This document shows, piece by piece, positions 1 to 11,655 of a stretch of DNA of 64,000 nucleotides. This DNA is from Pyxicephalus adspersus (Eukaryota > Chordata > Amphibia > Anura > Pyxicephalidae), in the NCBI RefSeq assembly GCF_032062135.1, contig NC_092861.1, positions 141,099,657 to 141,163,656 on the forward strand, read 5' to 3'. The notes below the pieces were generated by a model. The model ran no database searches, was not told where the DNA came from, and saw nothing but the letters and a program-made list of their open reading frames with translations. The number at the start of each line of letters is the position of its first letter. The stretch's first letter is position 1. The position numbers and the translations under genes are program-made.

Positions 1-264
1 CTACTTACCTGGGAGTGAGTTATAATACAAGCAACAAAAAGAAAGAAGAGATTGGGTGTTTGGGTGGTTCACAGTATATTATTGTAGTTTCAAACTGACA
101 GTTGCCAATATACATGAAAGCATAATAAGAGTAACAAGGGTGTTAGGTCAGCCCATTACGATTATTGGGGTACTTTAGATCGTTGTCTACACATGGATTC
201 TCTAATCAAATATTAGTTCACAACAAACATGAAAACAATGAAAAGCATGCTAAAAGCCTCTTAG

Positions 265-298
265 CCCGACGTGTTTCGCCTATTGGCTTCTTCAGGGG
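265..298 (-). ncRNA. Hammerhead-ribozyme-like motif, copy 1
   Basis: Read on the minus strand: CCC, then CUGAAGA (matching the CUGANGA core), a stem-loop GCC-AAUA-GGC, then GAAAC, a very short ACG stretch, GUC as the cleavage triplet, then GGG able to pair with the opening CCC. This order (stem I, core, stem II, GAAA, tiny stem III, GUH, stem I) is that of minimal type I hammerheads reported in Penelope-like elements. One extra A sits between the core and stem II, which departs from the canonical core, so activity is uncertain. Confidence 0.42.
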
Positions 299-600
299 TA
301 TTGTCGAGGACAGTTAGGCTACAAAGTAAGTAAAAACACAGAACTTATTTGAATGTGTATTAGTATAATTGAGTGTAATCAAGGGTGTATCAGTAGAAGA
401 CATATAAGGTTCTATAGTAGGTTCTAAGAATGAGAGTCAAAAATTAGAATAGTAATGTGGTTTATATTACCTTAAGTGTATTATATCCTTGAAAAAAATG
501 TAAAGATATGAGACTTACTTTGTTGGAATGGTGTTTGCAGCTCCTTAGGATTGTTAACTAGGAGGGGATCTTTGATGGATGGTACCTAAAAAATATAAAT

Positions 601-602
601 AA

Positions 603-656
<54 letters not shown>
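601..656. repeat. TA dinucleotide microsatellite
   Basis: An almost pure run of AT/TA dinucleotides with two AAAT interruptions at its left end. Likely length-variable. Confidence 0.95.
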
Positions 657-852
657 CTATATAAGAAAGATTCTATAATGTTTGATGAAGTATTTTATAT
701 AAGGAAAATTTCAATTCTGATATGTCATTCTCGGGAGAATATATGTTATGCTTAATTCTTTACATTTGCGGTGATATATACTAGGTTTTTAATCAAAAAA
801 GAGAATATGAATGACCCTTGTCTGGAGGGATACCACCTATGGTAGAGACATT

Positions 853-1062
853 GGGCCTGATTTATTAAAATTCTTCAAGCCTGGAGAAAATAGACTATCA
901 AGGGGGATCCAGCACACCTGAAATGCATTTCTTAAAATCATTTGCTATTAGTTGGAAAAGGTTTTCAATCTTGGACCAGATCTTTCCAGATTTGCTGAAT
1001 CTCTCAGACCTACCACGATAGTTTATTTTCCCCAGTCTTGAAGAGTTTTAATAAATAAGGTC
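853..1062. mobile_element. Fold-back MITE (GGGCCTGATTTATTAAA family), copy 1, decayed
   Basis: Starts GGGCCTGATTTATTAAA and ends with an inverse-complement tail (AGAGTTTTAATAAATAAGG). The middle is more decayed than in other copies. The two halves are complementary, so the element could form one long hairpin. Confidence 0.8.
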
Positions 1063-1506
1063 TATTGTGTCTACTGTTAAATGTACACTTACTTCAGAAC
1101 ATGAGGTTTGCTCATTGATTTACAATGTAATAAAAACTATTTTCATTTTCCATAAAAAATCTTTAATATCTTTTGCATCTCAGTGCTGTTGATCCTCTTT
1201 GCTTCTTTTAGCCATTTCCATTTTACATGAATTTGCTCCATCGTCATATGCACATCATTGCTGTGGACTAACTTCCTGATAGTGACAACTCTACAACATG
1301 CTAGTGTAATGTGTGCTGTATTGGCTACTTGTAGTCTCCACTAAGAGTGCATGTTACAAGGGTCAATATAGAAGAGATATGGAGACAGTTGTCATCCAGT
1401 TACAAAAGCTGAACAAGAATTTTATTATAGTTGCAATGTTAACATGATTGAAAACAACTTCTAAAATGACATTAGGCTTTTAGGATGTTTTACCAATTGT
1501 GATTAT

Positions 1507-1878
1507 TAGGGATGAGTGAGCGAGTTTTTAAAACTCGGTCTCGCGGTGAAATCGTCTGCTCTCGCTTATTGAAATTGTAAGCGAGAATGGCCTGTGTAAA
1601 AAAAAAAGAAAAAGATTGTGGGCCTCGCTGATCAATGAATGCAGCGCCAGAAAGCTTTCCTCAGCCAATCAGGGAGCACTGGAATTTTTCAATGGGGATA
1701 CTTGTCCTCATTTAACCTCTAGTGCTCATGGATCGCAAACAGGAGGATTCCCAGGGATTCCCCTGGGAGTCCTCCCGTTATAATTTCCTCGATCTTGCGA
1801 TGGTTTCGAAAGTAGAAATCAGAACCATCGGAAGTTCGAAGGAAATTTTCGCGAGAATGCCAGATGCATTCATCCCTA
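1507..1878. mobile_element. Non-autonomous hAT element with 8-bp target duplication
   Basis: Terminal inverted repeats TAGGGATGAGTG and CATTCATCCCTA are flanked by a perfect 8-bp duplication GTGATTAT (1499-1506 and 1879-1886). Length 372 bp, no transposase. The interior has more CG dinucleotides than the surrounding sequence. TAGGGATGA ends with 8-bp duplications fit the hAT superfamily. Confidence 0.85.
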
Positions 1879-2429
1879 GTGATTATATACACTTTTAAGA
1901 AGAACTTAAAGAATAGGGCAGGGAGGGTTGAATACTGAACTGGGCATGTAAGTGTAATTATGCATTTTACGCTTTTCCTTTGCCTGACTCTTTGCCTGAA
2001 ACCTTTTTTTCTGCAAGTTGCCAAGGCTACACACTTGAAATCCTTCTGAACGTGGGTGGGATATGTAGGTAAGTTCTGTACTGGATTCAACCTAAGCAGA
2101 TATTTAAAATGACCGCTGGCCTTTCAGACAGTTATCTGTTATCAGGCAGTTTTGTAAAATAATACCGCACTGTGTTAACCTGGAACTGATAAAATATTTT
2201 ACTTAGCAAAACTTTTTTTTTTAAATCTGCACTTGTCCCCATAGAAAATTATTTTAATGACTTTGGGCTTAAACCTTCGGGGGATTTGGAACAATTCCCT
2301 CCAATTGAAATATAAAAGCTTAAAGAGTTAAAGCTATTTGCATTGTATTTCTTTACTTACTTCTATTGCTAAAATTGTTTAATTGCATGGTCTGCTTTTT
2401 GTTATCCCCCCCACCCCCCGATAAGTCTA

Positions 2430-2742
2430 AGGCTGCATACACACGTGCAATATTTGTCGTTGGATAGGATATTTCATGACCCTTTCTAATGACAAAAGAC
2501 TGCAAAATGCATGAACCAGTGCTGTAATATTCTATAATGCCACCATGCTGCTCTACAGAGAGGGAGGATGACGAAGCTCCTGCCATTTCTCCCCTTCACT
2601 TTCATTACGATCATTCGTCGTCCCTGAATCTGCCAGGATAGTCGACAGAATCAGAACGTCCATGGATCGGATCCAGATCTCGCCACATTCTTGTCTGATA
2701 TCGTCCCTGAGGCGAGTATCGGACAAGAATCATCTGATGTGC
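2430..2742. mobile_element. Harbinger/mariner-like MITE (AGGCTGCATACACACG family), copy 1
   Basis: Left end AGGCTGCATACACACGTGCA, then a TTGTCGTTGG block and the ATGCATGAACCAGTGCTGT segment, reaching a decayed right end near GAATCATCTGATGTGC. The same order of blocks recurs at 11.8, 18.8, 59.5 and 60.8 kb. No coding capacity. Confidence 0.75.
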
Positions 2743-3594
2743 TATAATAGAAGAGGCTAAAATCTCCACTTCTCTTTCTGCAAATTAAAGAAGACTCCTT
2801 TTCCTGGGCATGCCTGTTATTTGAAGATTTGGTGGTATTATGTTTTATCTATCAGTTAAATTGGAAAACCTACTAAAATCTAAATGAACTGAGAAGCATG
2901 TCCTGTAAAGATTTGTGCAGCTTATATTGTACGGCTCTTTCACCCTCTTTACTCCACACAGTTTCTGTAACAACATTTTGTCCTGACACGTTCCCTCCTT
3001 CCTACACAGAAATTGGATATATTCATTAAATCTAGTAAACACTTGCATGCAAATCAAGAGCATGATAAACAGAATATGTTTTGCAAATATCCTTATCTCC
3101 TGGAAAACATCTGCTACTCCTTGAAAATGTTTAATACATCTCATTTTACTTTGCAGATTTTATTTCTCCTTTTTTTCATATTGGCTGGCATTTTTCCACA
3201 TTTCCAGATCAGAAAATAGATGTGTCCAGCTCTGCTGTCTGTATTTGATATTTTTTCAATACAAGGATTTTAAAGGCATTCACTTTTTTCTGAAAGGTGT
3301 TTTAAAGTAGACCATGTAGATGTCATTATATGTACTGCCTAAGGAAAAGAAAACATCAGCAGATGTTCAAGGAAATAGGAAGTAAAGGAATTGTTTCATT
3401 CTGGCCTTTTTTTTGTACTAATTTGTTAGCGAATCTGTGGGCCCAGATGAAATCACACAATTATCCAGACTAATGAGCTTTGTACTAATCTCCATTTCCA
3501 TATTCTTAGCTCCACTTTCCTGTTACAGCAGTTGTGCGGGGTGGTCCGGATATGATTTGTAGACTTGTTGGACTTGTTGGGCCCAGCATGCAAT

Positions 3595-3816
3595 GGGCCT
3601 GATTTATTAAAGCACTCCAAGGCTGGAAATGATTTACTTTCATCAGTGAAGTTGGGTGACCTAGCAAACCTGGAATGGATTTCTTCAAAGTAATTTGCTA
3701 TTTTCTAGCAACTGTATTGAATCCAGGACCAGATCCATTCCAGGTGTGCTGGATCACCCAACTTCACTAATGAAAGTGTATCCTCTCCAGCCTTGGAGAG
3801 CATGAATAAATCAGGC
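3595..3816. mobile_element. Fold-back MITE, copy 2
   Basis: About 220 bp, beginning GGGCCTGATTTATTAAAGC and ending TGAATAAATCAGGC. Left and right halves are inverse complements of each other (CTTTCATCAGTGAAGTTGGG against the AACTTCACTAATGAAAG side). Confidence 0.88.
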
Positions 3817-4431
3817 AAAACTTATAAAACTTGGTCAGACACCCCTCTGCCCTTCCCTTGTAATACAAGTCTGCATAGTAACACTTGCAAACTAAAAAGG
3901 ATGTGCATGTTATTCAGCTGCTCTACCACAGAGTACTGGAGAAAGTGGGGCAGGTTACCAAACAACGCTAAGCATACATTTATATGAAGAGATTACTTTA
4001 AAGATTTCCTCTTATATTTATTAGGTCTACAAAATGGGCAATAAACAGAAATTGTGTCAATGGTATACAGATGACGACAAAAAAGACAAACAATATGGTA
4101 TTAAACCTTACCCTGTTCTTTACAAAACTTTAAAAAAGTTTTTGTTTTAGTTGGCCTTTCTGAGATGGGTAACCAGAATACTCAGTACTGCAGTGTTTAA
4201 AGACCTCCCTATAACGTTACTATTCTAGTCTCAATCGGCATTAAACAACCTTAACCAGACAAAGAAATGGAGTTGGAATACTCATCATTCCAGACTAGGG
4301 GACCATTGGGATTTGTAGTGTATATCTGTACTAATTGTAGACGTGATCTCCATATAGTGCCGCTGCTGTCTGAAGAGGCAGCTCACACTACTTTGTTACT
4401 AACACACATCTAAATGACCCATGGTCTAAAT

Positions 4432-4732
4432 CAGTGGTCGCCAACCTTTTAGGACCTTACTGACCCCTAACTGTACGCAATCCAGACCGCGCATGCGCAG
4501 GGTGCCGTGTGACATTTAAAGGTGAAGAAACTTCCCCTATAGTGGCATATTGAAGCCAGAACCTGCCCACACTGCCATCGCAGGTCTGAGCCACCCACCG
4601 CTCTGAGCCTGCGATCCAAACAGGTCACATGATCTGCAACCCTGGCCGGTGTGCCCCCCCAGCAGGGTCTTTCTCCTGACCCCGCTGGGGGCTTATCAGC
4701 CAGAGCCACGGACCATGGGTTGGAGTCTGCTT
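4432..4732. mobile_element. Non-autonomous hAT element (CAGTGGTCGCCAACC type)
   Basis: Begins CAGTGGTCGCCAACC and is flanked by a perfect 8-bp duplication GTCTAAAT (4424-4431 and 4733-4740). The right end is diverged (GGGTTGGAGTCTGCTT). GC-rich, with GCGCATGCGCAGG inside. It is related to, and reversed relative to, the element at 16536-16856. Confidence 0.88.
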
Positions 4733-5084
4733 GTCTAAATGTTTTTCTTGGTGTTATATCTCTAGGAGGTGGTAAAATTTAGCTTAAATATTTTTTGAGG
4801 GGAAATTTATATGGTCTGGTCAGCAGGGAAGTTTTGCGTTTTGAACATTAGAGTACCCTGGAATATGGGGCTCTCAAGCACATCTGAACAATACATTTTA
4901 TTGCAGTAATTAGCTCTGAATATTTAATTAACTTGTGGGTATAACATCATAAAAAATTAAAAGTTACATGTATCCCGCCAAAGACTGACCTGTGTTTCAG
5001 TAGTTCCAACCTTCTAACAGGCAGAGTGTGTGTTTGCCTGTTCATATAATCCTAAGAATTAAAAAAAATTCTGAACATTTGAAA

Positions 5085-5300
5085 GAAGTTTGTTATTGCC
5101 AAACTCTCATAAAGCCTTCTTATCAAAAATTTAGCTAGTCTGCTGCCTGTCTGACTTGCAGATGGAGAGGTTGGCAAACAGCTTTATTTCAATTAAAAGC
5201 TAATGAGATGCCTGTGCTTAGGCATATTTTTAATTAAGACATGTGGTGCTTAATTGTCTTCATTAATGCTCTTATGAGTGATGAGTTAGGAATGTGACAT
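5085..5300. other. Candidate conserved non-coding element in HHAT intron
   Basis: Unique sequence without MITE or simple-repeat character, rich in homeodomain-type sites (TAATTAAG, CTAATGAG, TTAATTG, CATTAATG) spaced within 120 bases. It looks like a developmental enhancer core, but this is judged by composition only. Confidence 0.3.
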
Positions 5301-6398
5301 GATTAAAAAACACATTTTACATTTTTTTAGACATCCTGTTTGGCATTGTCCAGGCACTGTGTTTTCTTACATTTGTCAGCCGCTGTATACTGCAGTGTTT
5401 AGTCATGGCTAGACTTCACCTTTTTTATTTCCCTTTTTTTTTAATAAATTGGGTTTTGATTTTTGTAAGCTAGAAGCCATTTTGGCCCACAATCAATGTT
5501 CATTCTGGGAATACTTTCCAGGACATATATCATTACAGTGCCACATAAATAAAAATGAGAAATTAAAGGACAGCAACACCCAAAGGTTTCTTTTTGCCAT
5601 TAAAACTCAGTGTTTCTATATTTATCAGAACCAAACTTTAAATGGAATGGTAGAAAAAATAATAGCATTCACCAGCCTATCCTGTTTTCCCCAAGCTTAA
5701 AGGGGAACTGACGCGTGAAAGCTACGTCCAAAAACAACTAGTTACTAGTATTGACTGTGGGTTCTCTGCAGCTGATCTTCACTGTATCTTTACATGGAGA
5801 CAGTAGTCTTTGTGGTGGAACAAGGCTTTGCTACCTCTTATCAGACCTGCCCCTCCAGTGAATGGAGATCTGCTGACTGAGGAAAAAAAAAGGTTCAAAG
5901 AGCACAGAATGTGCAGGTAGATCCTTGCTCTGCTAGTTATTACATACAGCTTAATCTTCCAAATATACTGTAGAACAGTGAACAGCACAGAAGTGACATC
6001 TCTAAACCTTATTAGACTAACAATCACAGGCATCAGTGCCCTCAAACTAATACAAAACTACAGGGTTTTGTTGTATTCCTTACTTTTAAAGGGAAAAAAA
6101 CAAGCTAAACATTTAGTAGATTCATCCAAGGAAAACAACCCAGTTGTTTGAAGAGAGTTTTCTCAGAGTGCCCAGCCTGAAAATGTCTGCTAACCCAGTT
6201 GAGAGAAAGAGAAAAAAAAAAAACACAGGCAAAAACTTTTTTCTTTAAAACTAAACTTTTATTTAGGTAATCATTCAAAAAACTAAACAGAGTCCACCTG
6301 CACTAGACCTGGGCTAACACAAGTTCACTTGTCTAAAGTCAAAGATTACATACAGCATAATCAAGCAATGTATGGTTACAGCAAAAACTTGTTTACCT

Positions 6399-6435
6399 CC
6401 CGGACGTGTTTCGCCCCACAGGGCTTCTTCAGGGG
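6399..6435 (-). ncRNA. Hammerhead-ribozyme-like motif, copy 2
   Basis: Minus strand: CCC, CUGAAGA, an extra A, stem II GCCC-UGUG-GGGC, GAAAC, ACGUC, one extra C, then GGG. Compared with copy 1, stem II differs in sequence and length but still pairs, which favours a folded RNA over chance. The extra C after GUC would weaken stem I. Confidence 0.4.
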
Positions 6436-6861
6436 ATTTGGGAGACCTTAAGGGTTACAATGATAAGAAAGAGTGAGAAAGTGAAAATTCTAAATTTGTT
6501 TTATATATAATTTTTGCTAGTACCTGAACTAAACATCCAGATATTCATAGAATGTCCAGTGAGCACTGATACAATCCAAAATAGTCTTCTATTCTGAAAA
6601 AAAAAACTACCTGAGAAACATATATAAAAAAAAATTAGGGCATCCAATTGCTACCTTGTGACAGTAGCACAGAGCACTCACAATCAGCCAATTGTCAAGC
6701 CCTTTTTAAGTAACTGTGATGTATAGACACATTCCTATGAAATTCTAGGAGAAAGTATATTTTTCAATTGGCAGCATTACTGGGGTTCAACAACAATAAT
6801 GCAGATAAAAGTAAGCCAATTTTCAGATGGGAACTCATGACAAAAGGCTCACTAAGTATGT

Positions 6862-6985
6862 ACATTACAGTTTCATTGTAGGCAGGTGGTGGCCCCTGTA
6901 TTGTCACCCAAATCTTCAATAACCACCCAACAACAGCCAAGTGCCGGGTGGGGCGCCTGGCTAAAAGGGGCTGGGGAGAACACTG
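6862..6985. mobile_element. Fragment of a CAGTG...CCCCAGC-ended hAT-like repeat
   Basis: Shares CTTCAATAACCACCCAACAACAGCC-like and GGCTGGGGAGAACACTG blocks with the fuller copy at 27113-27307. Only the right end is clear here. Confidence 0.6.
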
Positions 6986-9828
6986 CAGTTTTATAATTAC
7001 CTTTGTTCTATGAGTTGGGCTCATATCTGCTGTAGGTATATACTTTTTATTTCTCCAAGTATCAAGTACATTTGGGTTAATGACAAGTTTAGCTCAGCTG
7101 TATAGGCAAGCTTGACTTGTCAAAGTTATGCAGGGGAGTGGGCGCATTTCCCTGCTGCAGTCCTAAGCAGTTTGGACCCACCACACAGGAAACACATCTA
7201 AAACTTTAGTTTGTATTGTAAGTTGCTTTGCTAAAGAGATTCTTTATCACTTTAATCTTTGCTTCAGAGCAAAGTATCATGTCCCCGGTGTCCCTTCTCA
7301 TTCAATTCTTATTAAACTAAATCAAGTGAAATTCTTCTTGACACAATATCTAATTTATAGGCATTGTAATTTCCTGATACTTGAAATGTCTCTTTGCTGA
7401 GGATTGCTCCCTTTGTAGTCGCTGATCTTGTCATAGATGCAGCCTTTTCCATCATAACTCCCCCTATTTACAAGCTGTCTGTTACACAGTGTTAAAGTAA
7501 ATAATCTGTAGCGCACTTCAGGTGTACAGCACAGAGCTGGCGTATTAATCCCATTTTATAATAAGTAGATTTATCCCTTTCTAAATGTCACTATCGTCAC
7601 ACAAACACGGTGACTCAGTCTTTGCTTAGGAAATGGAAATGTAGCATTCTACTTGTTTAAACTGAGATGTAGGTAGGATTGACATTGACAACAGTAAGAC
7701 TTCATGTAGATGGACATTTAAGAGGTTTTACAAATACTGCAGGTTATGGTCAGTGAAAATTGAAAAGTACCCCCACCTTCTGCTGGGTTCTTAAAACCCT
7801 ATAGTAGTGATTGTGCAGTATCCACATGCACTTGGATACAAAACCATTTCCGAGGAAACATTTCATGTACACTGTGTTGGAAAATACTTGGGAACTTTGC
7901 AGACCTGCTGATTAAATTTGTGGGAGCAGCAATGCCAGCATTTTACAGAGGCATGGTTCAGGGGCCTCTTAAACAACTGTCTATTATCCAAATCACCCAA
8001 CTCAGTATGAGTACAACAAACCCAACCCAGACCACCCAACTAAAACACCATTTTTGTCTTGTTGTGTTAAATTTTCTGTGATAAGGTACATTTGGGTTTG
8101 AGTATTGTAATTTTGATTCCCCCTTTGGCTGAGAAGGAGATCTGTCAGTATTATTTCTGCTTTATGTAGTCAAGTTGTAACATCCCCTTTTTCCTGTGAC
8201 TTTTTTTTTTTTTTTACACGGCCTGCACTGTACTTGAACTCCTGTTTTGGATATTGCTACGAGGTTTTCTCCTCTGCTTCTGTGGGTGAGCTGTTTCCCT
8301 GAAATGTACCATTTTGTTCACGGTGTCATGTCCATTAGTGAACTGTTTTGTTGTGTGTTTTCTTTTTGTACCAGTGGTTTCTATAAACATATATTTGACA
8401 AAATTGCACTAAACCAAATGGAACTGGGGAAGAATTTTGAATCTGGTGTATAGGAATCCACTAGCGGTTTGTAATTGTAAAGAGGTTAGGAACCCCTGCA
8501 TTTTAGCCAATATAATACAATGGGGAATGATATCTGACTGCTGCTGGTAGCAGAATGAAAGTATTACATGTGACATTGGTAAAATGATCTATACATGAGC
8601 TCAGACTCCCATAATTATATAATACTACATCAATTCTAATCTTGTAGAGGAAAGTCATTTATACTGAGCCTTACACCACTCAGCGACTGTCGTCATCAAA
8701 GTCACCTTGAGACACTGAAATATCTTTTTATTTTCATATGCTCTGGGATGACTAAGTAATGAGCTTAACCAGCTTTTTAAATAATTTAATTTGTGCCAAG
8801 CTCTCATTTGAGAACAGTATTAACCTCAACCTGTAAAGAAAGATTTTAACTTTAAGAGTAGACCCATCTGAATCGATCATTTGTCAGTTGGTTAGAGAAG
8901 GGTAGGGGGTAATCTCATTTTGGGTTTCCGTAATGTCTAAATGCTAACATCCTTGCCAACCATGATAGACTGACAATGTGTCTAGCTACAGGTTAAAAAA
9001 TAAGGTACCGTAGTTGATTCTTTATAGTTGAAGAACTCACAGTACTGTGGCTCAGGTAGCACAGCTGAAACAAGTGGTACCATACCAGGAATCCAAACAG
9101 CAGAGAGGCTTTTATTTGGGTATGACCCCTGCACCACATTCTAAAAAACACTGAACCAGTTACTGGTGTTAGTTACCATGTACAGTAAATCTTTATTGTG
9201 TTTTTATATTCTGTATTTAAATTTATAAATATTTTGCAAGTGAAAATTCACAGAAAAGGCACACATAACACTCTTCAGAATTTAACCTGTCTTTTTGTAG
9301 GTAAACATAACATCTTTTGTGACGAAACATAACATGTGTAACAAGCAACAAGTACACCAATTGTTAATCTTTGGAGTTTATCAGGAATCAATTAGCAACT
9401 GAAAACAAACTGATTGCAAAATATTACAGCACTTTGCACATTCTGGGGTATGTCCAATACTCATATGAAATTAAATCGACATTTAGATGAATATAAAGAG
9501 ACTTCAACATTATAAAACAAGTACAGGTAACCTTGAGTATCCACTACCATGACCTTGATAAATTACATCATTCACAGAACTATTTAAACCTGGCCGTTGG
9601 TCCTTGCATTGCAAATATAAAAGCTGCTCAGATCATTATTAATTTAGTAAGGGAAAGGTGCATATGGGAAGGGCAATACAACGATTCCCTTGTGCTGACT
9701 AGCTGGGGGGTGTGCTGAAGGATCTTGTTATTTGTTATTAGTTTGTGCATTGTTCACAAAACAGGGCTTCATGCACAGATATTTTAAAAAAACACCAACA
9801 TTTCCAAATCCATTTTACTGTAGTGTAT

Positions 9829-9848
9829 TCTGTCTTTCTTTTTTTCAG
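9829..9848 (+). promoter_or_regulatory. HHAT: Splice acceptor of the last HHAT exon
   Basis: A pyrimidine-rich tract (TTCTGTCTTTCTTTTTTTC) ends in CAG at 9846-9848, directly before the first exon base. The exon starts with the last two bases of a glycine codon, so the intron is phase 1. This fits the known protein, where the residue before WPWV is glycine. Confidence 0.85.
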
Positions 9849-9985
9849 GCTGGCCATGGGTACCTCTGGTAGTTCTTAGCTGCCTCTTTTGCTTTGCCCA
9901 AGTTGGAATTGAATGGAACCTGTTCTTTTTCCCCAAATATAAGTACAAATTTCCACTTTGTGCCAGATGGAAGTCAGAAAGATAA
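9849..9985 (+). CDS. HHAT: Hedgehog acyltransferase, C-terminal exon (partial gene)
   Basis: HHAT is an ER multi-pass enzyme of the MBOAT family that attaches palmitate to the N-terminal cysteine of Hedgehog proteins. This exon gives 45 residues, counting the glycine split with the previous exon. It opens with GWPWVPLVVLSCLFCF and continues AQVGIEW, matching the human C-terminus GWPWVxLxVLxxLxCxxxVGIxW as I remember it. These residues form the last transmembrane helix. After VGIEW the frame runs 22 more residues (aromatic- and lysine-rich, ending RWKSER) to a TAA at 9983-9985. The human protein has only about seven there, so this tail is longer and unlike it. The catalytic histidine and earlier helices are encoded upstream, outside the window. 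The exon is too short to stand out by length alone; identification rests on the motif, the splice site and the neighbour KCNH1. Confidence 0.88.
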
Positions 9986-10145
9986 AGAGCATTAACAAAA
10001 AGAAGAAAAATCTTCCAAAAAAATGCCTAGATATTGAGGAGGATCTCAAATGGACATTACAGGAATGTTTTTCAGTATTTTATATGCATTTTTTTTACAT
10101 GAGCAATATTTTTCATAAATAAAATTATTAATAACTATTGATCAA
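9986..10145 (+). other. HHAT: Probable HHAT 3' UTR (minimal form)
   Basis: Non-coding sequence between the HHAT stop codon and about 20 bases after the first good poly(A) signal. It is AT-rich with no repeat recognised. A longer 3' UTR is possible because T-rich and GTGTT-rich sequence continues to about 10.35 kb and another AATAAA occurs near 10409, though that one lies in a repeat fragment. Confidence 0.5.
10118..10123 (+). terminator. HHAT: Poly(A) signal AATAAA, HHAT
   Basis: A canonical AATAAA hexamer lies 133 bases after the HHAT stop codon. It is the first on this strand after the stop, and T-rich sequence with GTTTCCTGCTTTTCTG follows within 25-45 bases. Use of this site is inferred. 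Confidence 0.55.
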
Positions 10146-11655
10146 TGTTTCCTGCTTTTCTGCTGTTATGATGAATGCTGCTGTGCAATACTGGAATATT
10201 TCTGAACAATTTTTCTTTATGTTTGATATAGTATCGCTGTTGTGTACCACACATTTACATGTTTTGTGGAGTTTGTGCAATATTATTTATACAATATTAT
10301 TTTGTGATTTGTAAATATAAACTGTCAAAATAATTGTAGCTCTGTTAGTCAGTCATGTGATCTAGATATTCCTTTAGAAAACAGAACCAAGTCCCTGACT
10401 TTCAGTGAAATAAAGCAGAAGTAAACTAAATAAAAGAAAAACATGCGACCAGGTGATGTCCCCTCTCCAAAAGAATAACCTTACCTACCTTACAGAATTA
10501 AAGTTATGATTTTTTAATTTCAGTTTAGTTCTACTTTAACTCCCAGTGCATCCCACATCATCTGTCCCTTTCTGCCAGTAAAGAACTGCCTGATCGCAAA
10601 TTTTCAAAGCAGTACTTTAGTTCTACTTTATGGGTTTAGGAAAAATACCTAAAGATTTGAACACCTGAATTGACATGGAGTGTCCCTGAAAATCTTATCA
10701 TGGGGGTAAGTGCTTGGCCCAAGAGCACGTTGGATGGGTAAGTGTTTGCCATTAGGAAAAGCTTTCGTTACTGGAGCATGGCAGCTATCCACTAGCAGCT
10801 CTATGTAAATATGAAAAGTTGAATGATACTCTTCATACCATTGTTTACCACAACTAAAATAAAATAATACAAATGTGTGTGAGTCTTAAAAGGGCTCTCC
10901 TGTTAAAGAAAAAAAAGCCTGCTTTCAAATAGTTATAATTGTCTTCACTGGCTTGTAAAAAATGTTTTTTTGTTTATGCCATCAGTTCTTTTCAAATAGA
11001 AAAAAATTACATTTTCAGTTAGATGTTAGGAAAACATTTGAGGTTTGGCTCTGATAAACAAAACAGATAATTATATCACAACTACATTTGTGACATTTAA
11101 AAACACTTATGCCTGTTTGTCACAATAAATACAATTTGATAACAGTTTCTAAACACTGTGGCGTTGTAATTAGCTGATAATGTCCCAGAAATAAAATACT
11201 CATGAAAGGACTGGTAAATGCCAACAATTTAACAGCTTACAAGATAGCTGTACTCCAGCCATATGTACAGTACTTGTAATAAAAACTGCTTTTATTATAT
11301 ACTTACACTTGGTGCTACTGACATTTTAAACTGTTCTTTTTGGCAATTCCAGAAAGCTTTGAAATGCCTGCAGCATTCCATGATTGTAAAGGAAGATGCC
11401 ATGGTAATGTTTTTTTTTTTTAGTAAAAACTGAACATTTTAGCTTATTTTCTATTAAGTAATATGCAAAGGTCCTTAGGATATCATAAATACCAGCAAAT
11501 GTACTGTTTTAGGACTTTATGAACTGTGATTCTGGAGTTACGGTGAGTTCTGGAAGAAAAACGTATCACAAAGCATTAAGTCAACAGAAGGGAGTAAAAT
11601 GTTGTTATTATGCTGCATGTAAGGTGACTTTTTGTATTACAATGATGTGCTAGGG

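Larger units (their letters stand above)
1..9848 (+). other. HHAT: Terminal intron of HHAT (partial)
   Basis: This stretch precedes the only recognisable HHAT exon in the window, so it is inferred to be the last HHAT intron, cut by the window edge. I looked for the preceding HHAT exon (the MBOAT core and the segment ending in a YWNRIFIQ-like sequence) and did not find it. The intron holds two hammerhead-like motifs, two hAT MITEs, two copies of the fold-back MITE, one Harbinger-like MITE, a TA microsatellite and one conserved-looking block near 5.1-5.3 kb, all listed separately. From about 7.0 to 9.8 kb I see no gene or recognisable element, only ordinary AT-rich intron sequence. Confidence 0.7.

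Noticed and set aside
1719..2090. Minus-strand open frame of 123 codons
   Set aside because: Starts inside the hAT MITE 1507-1878 and runs into unrelated intron sequence; composition is not protein-like.
3793..3987. Short plus-strand frame ending with TEYWRKWGRLPN, considered as an upstream HHAT exon
   Set aside because: The resemblance to the YWNRIF segment is only two residues, it begins inside a MITE, and there is no acceptor/donor pair in the right phase.
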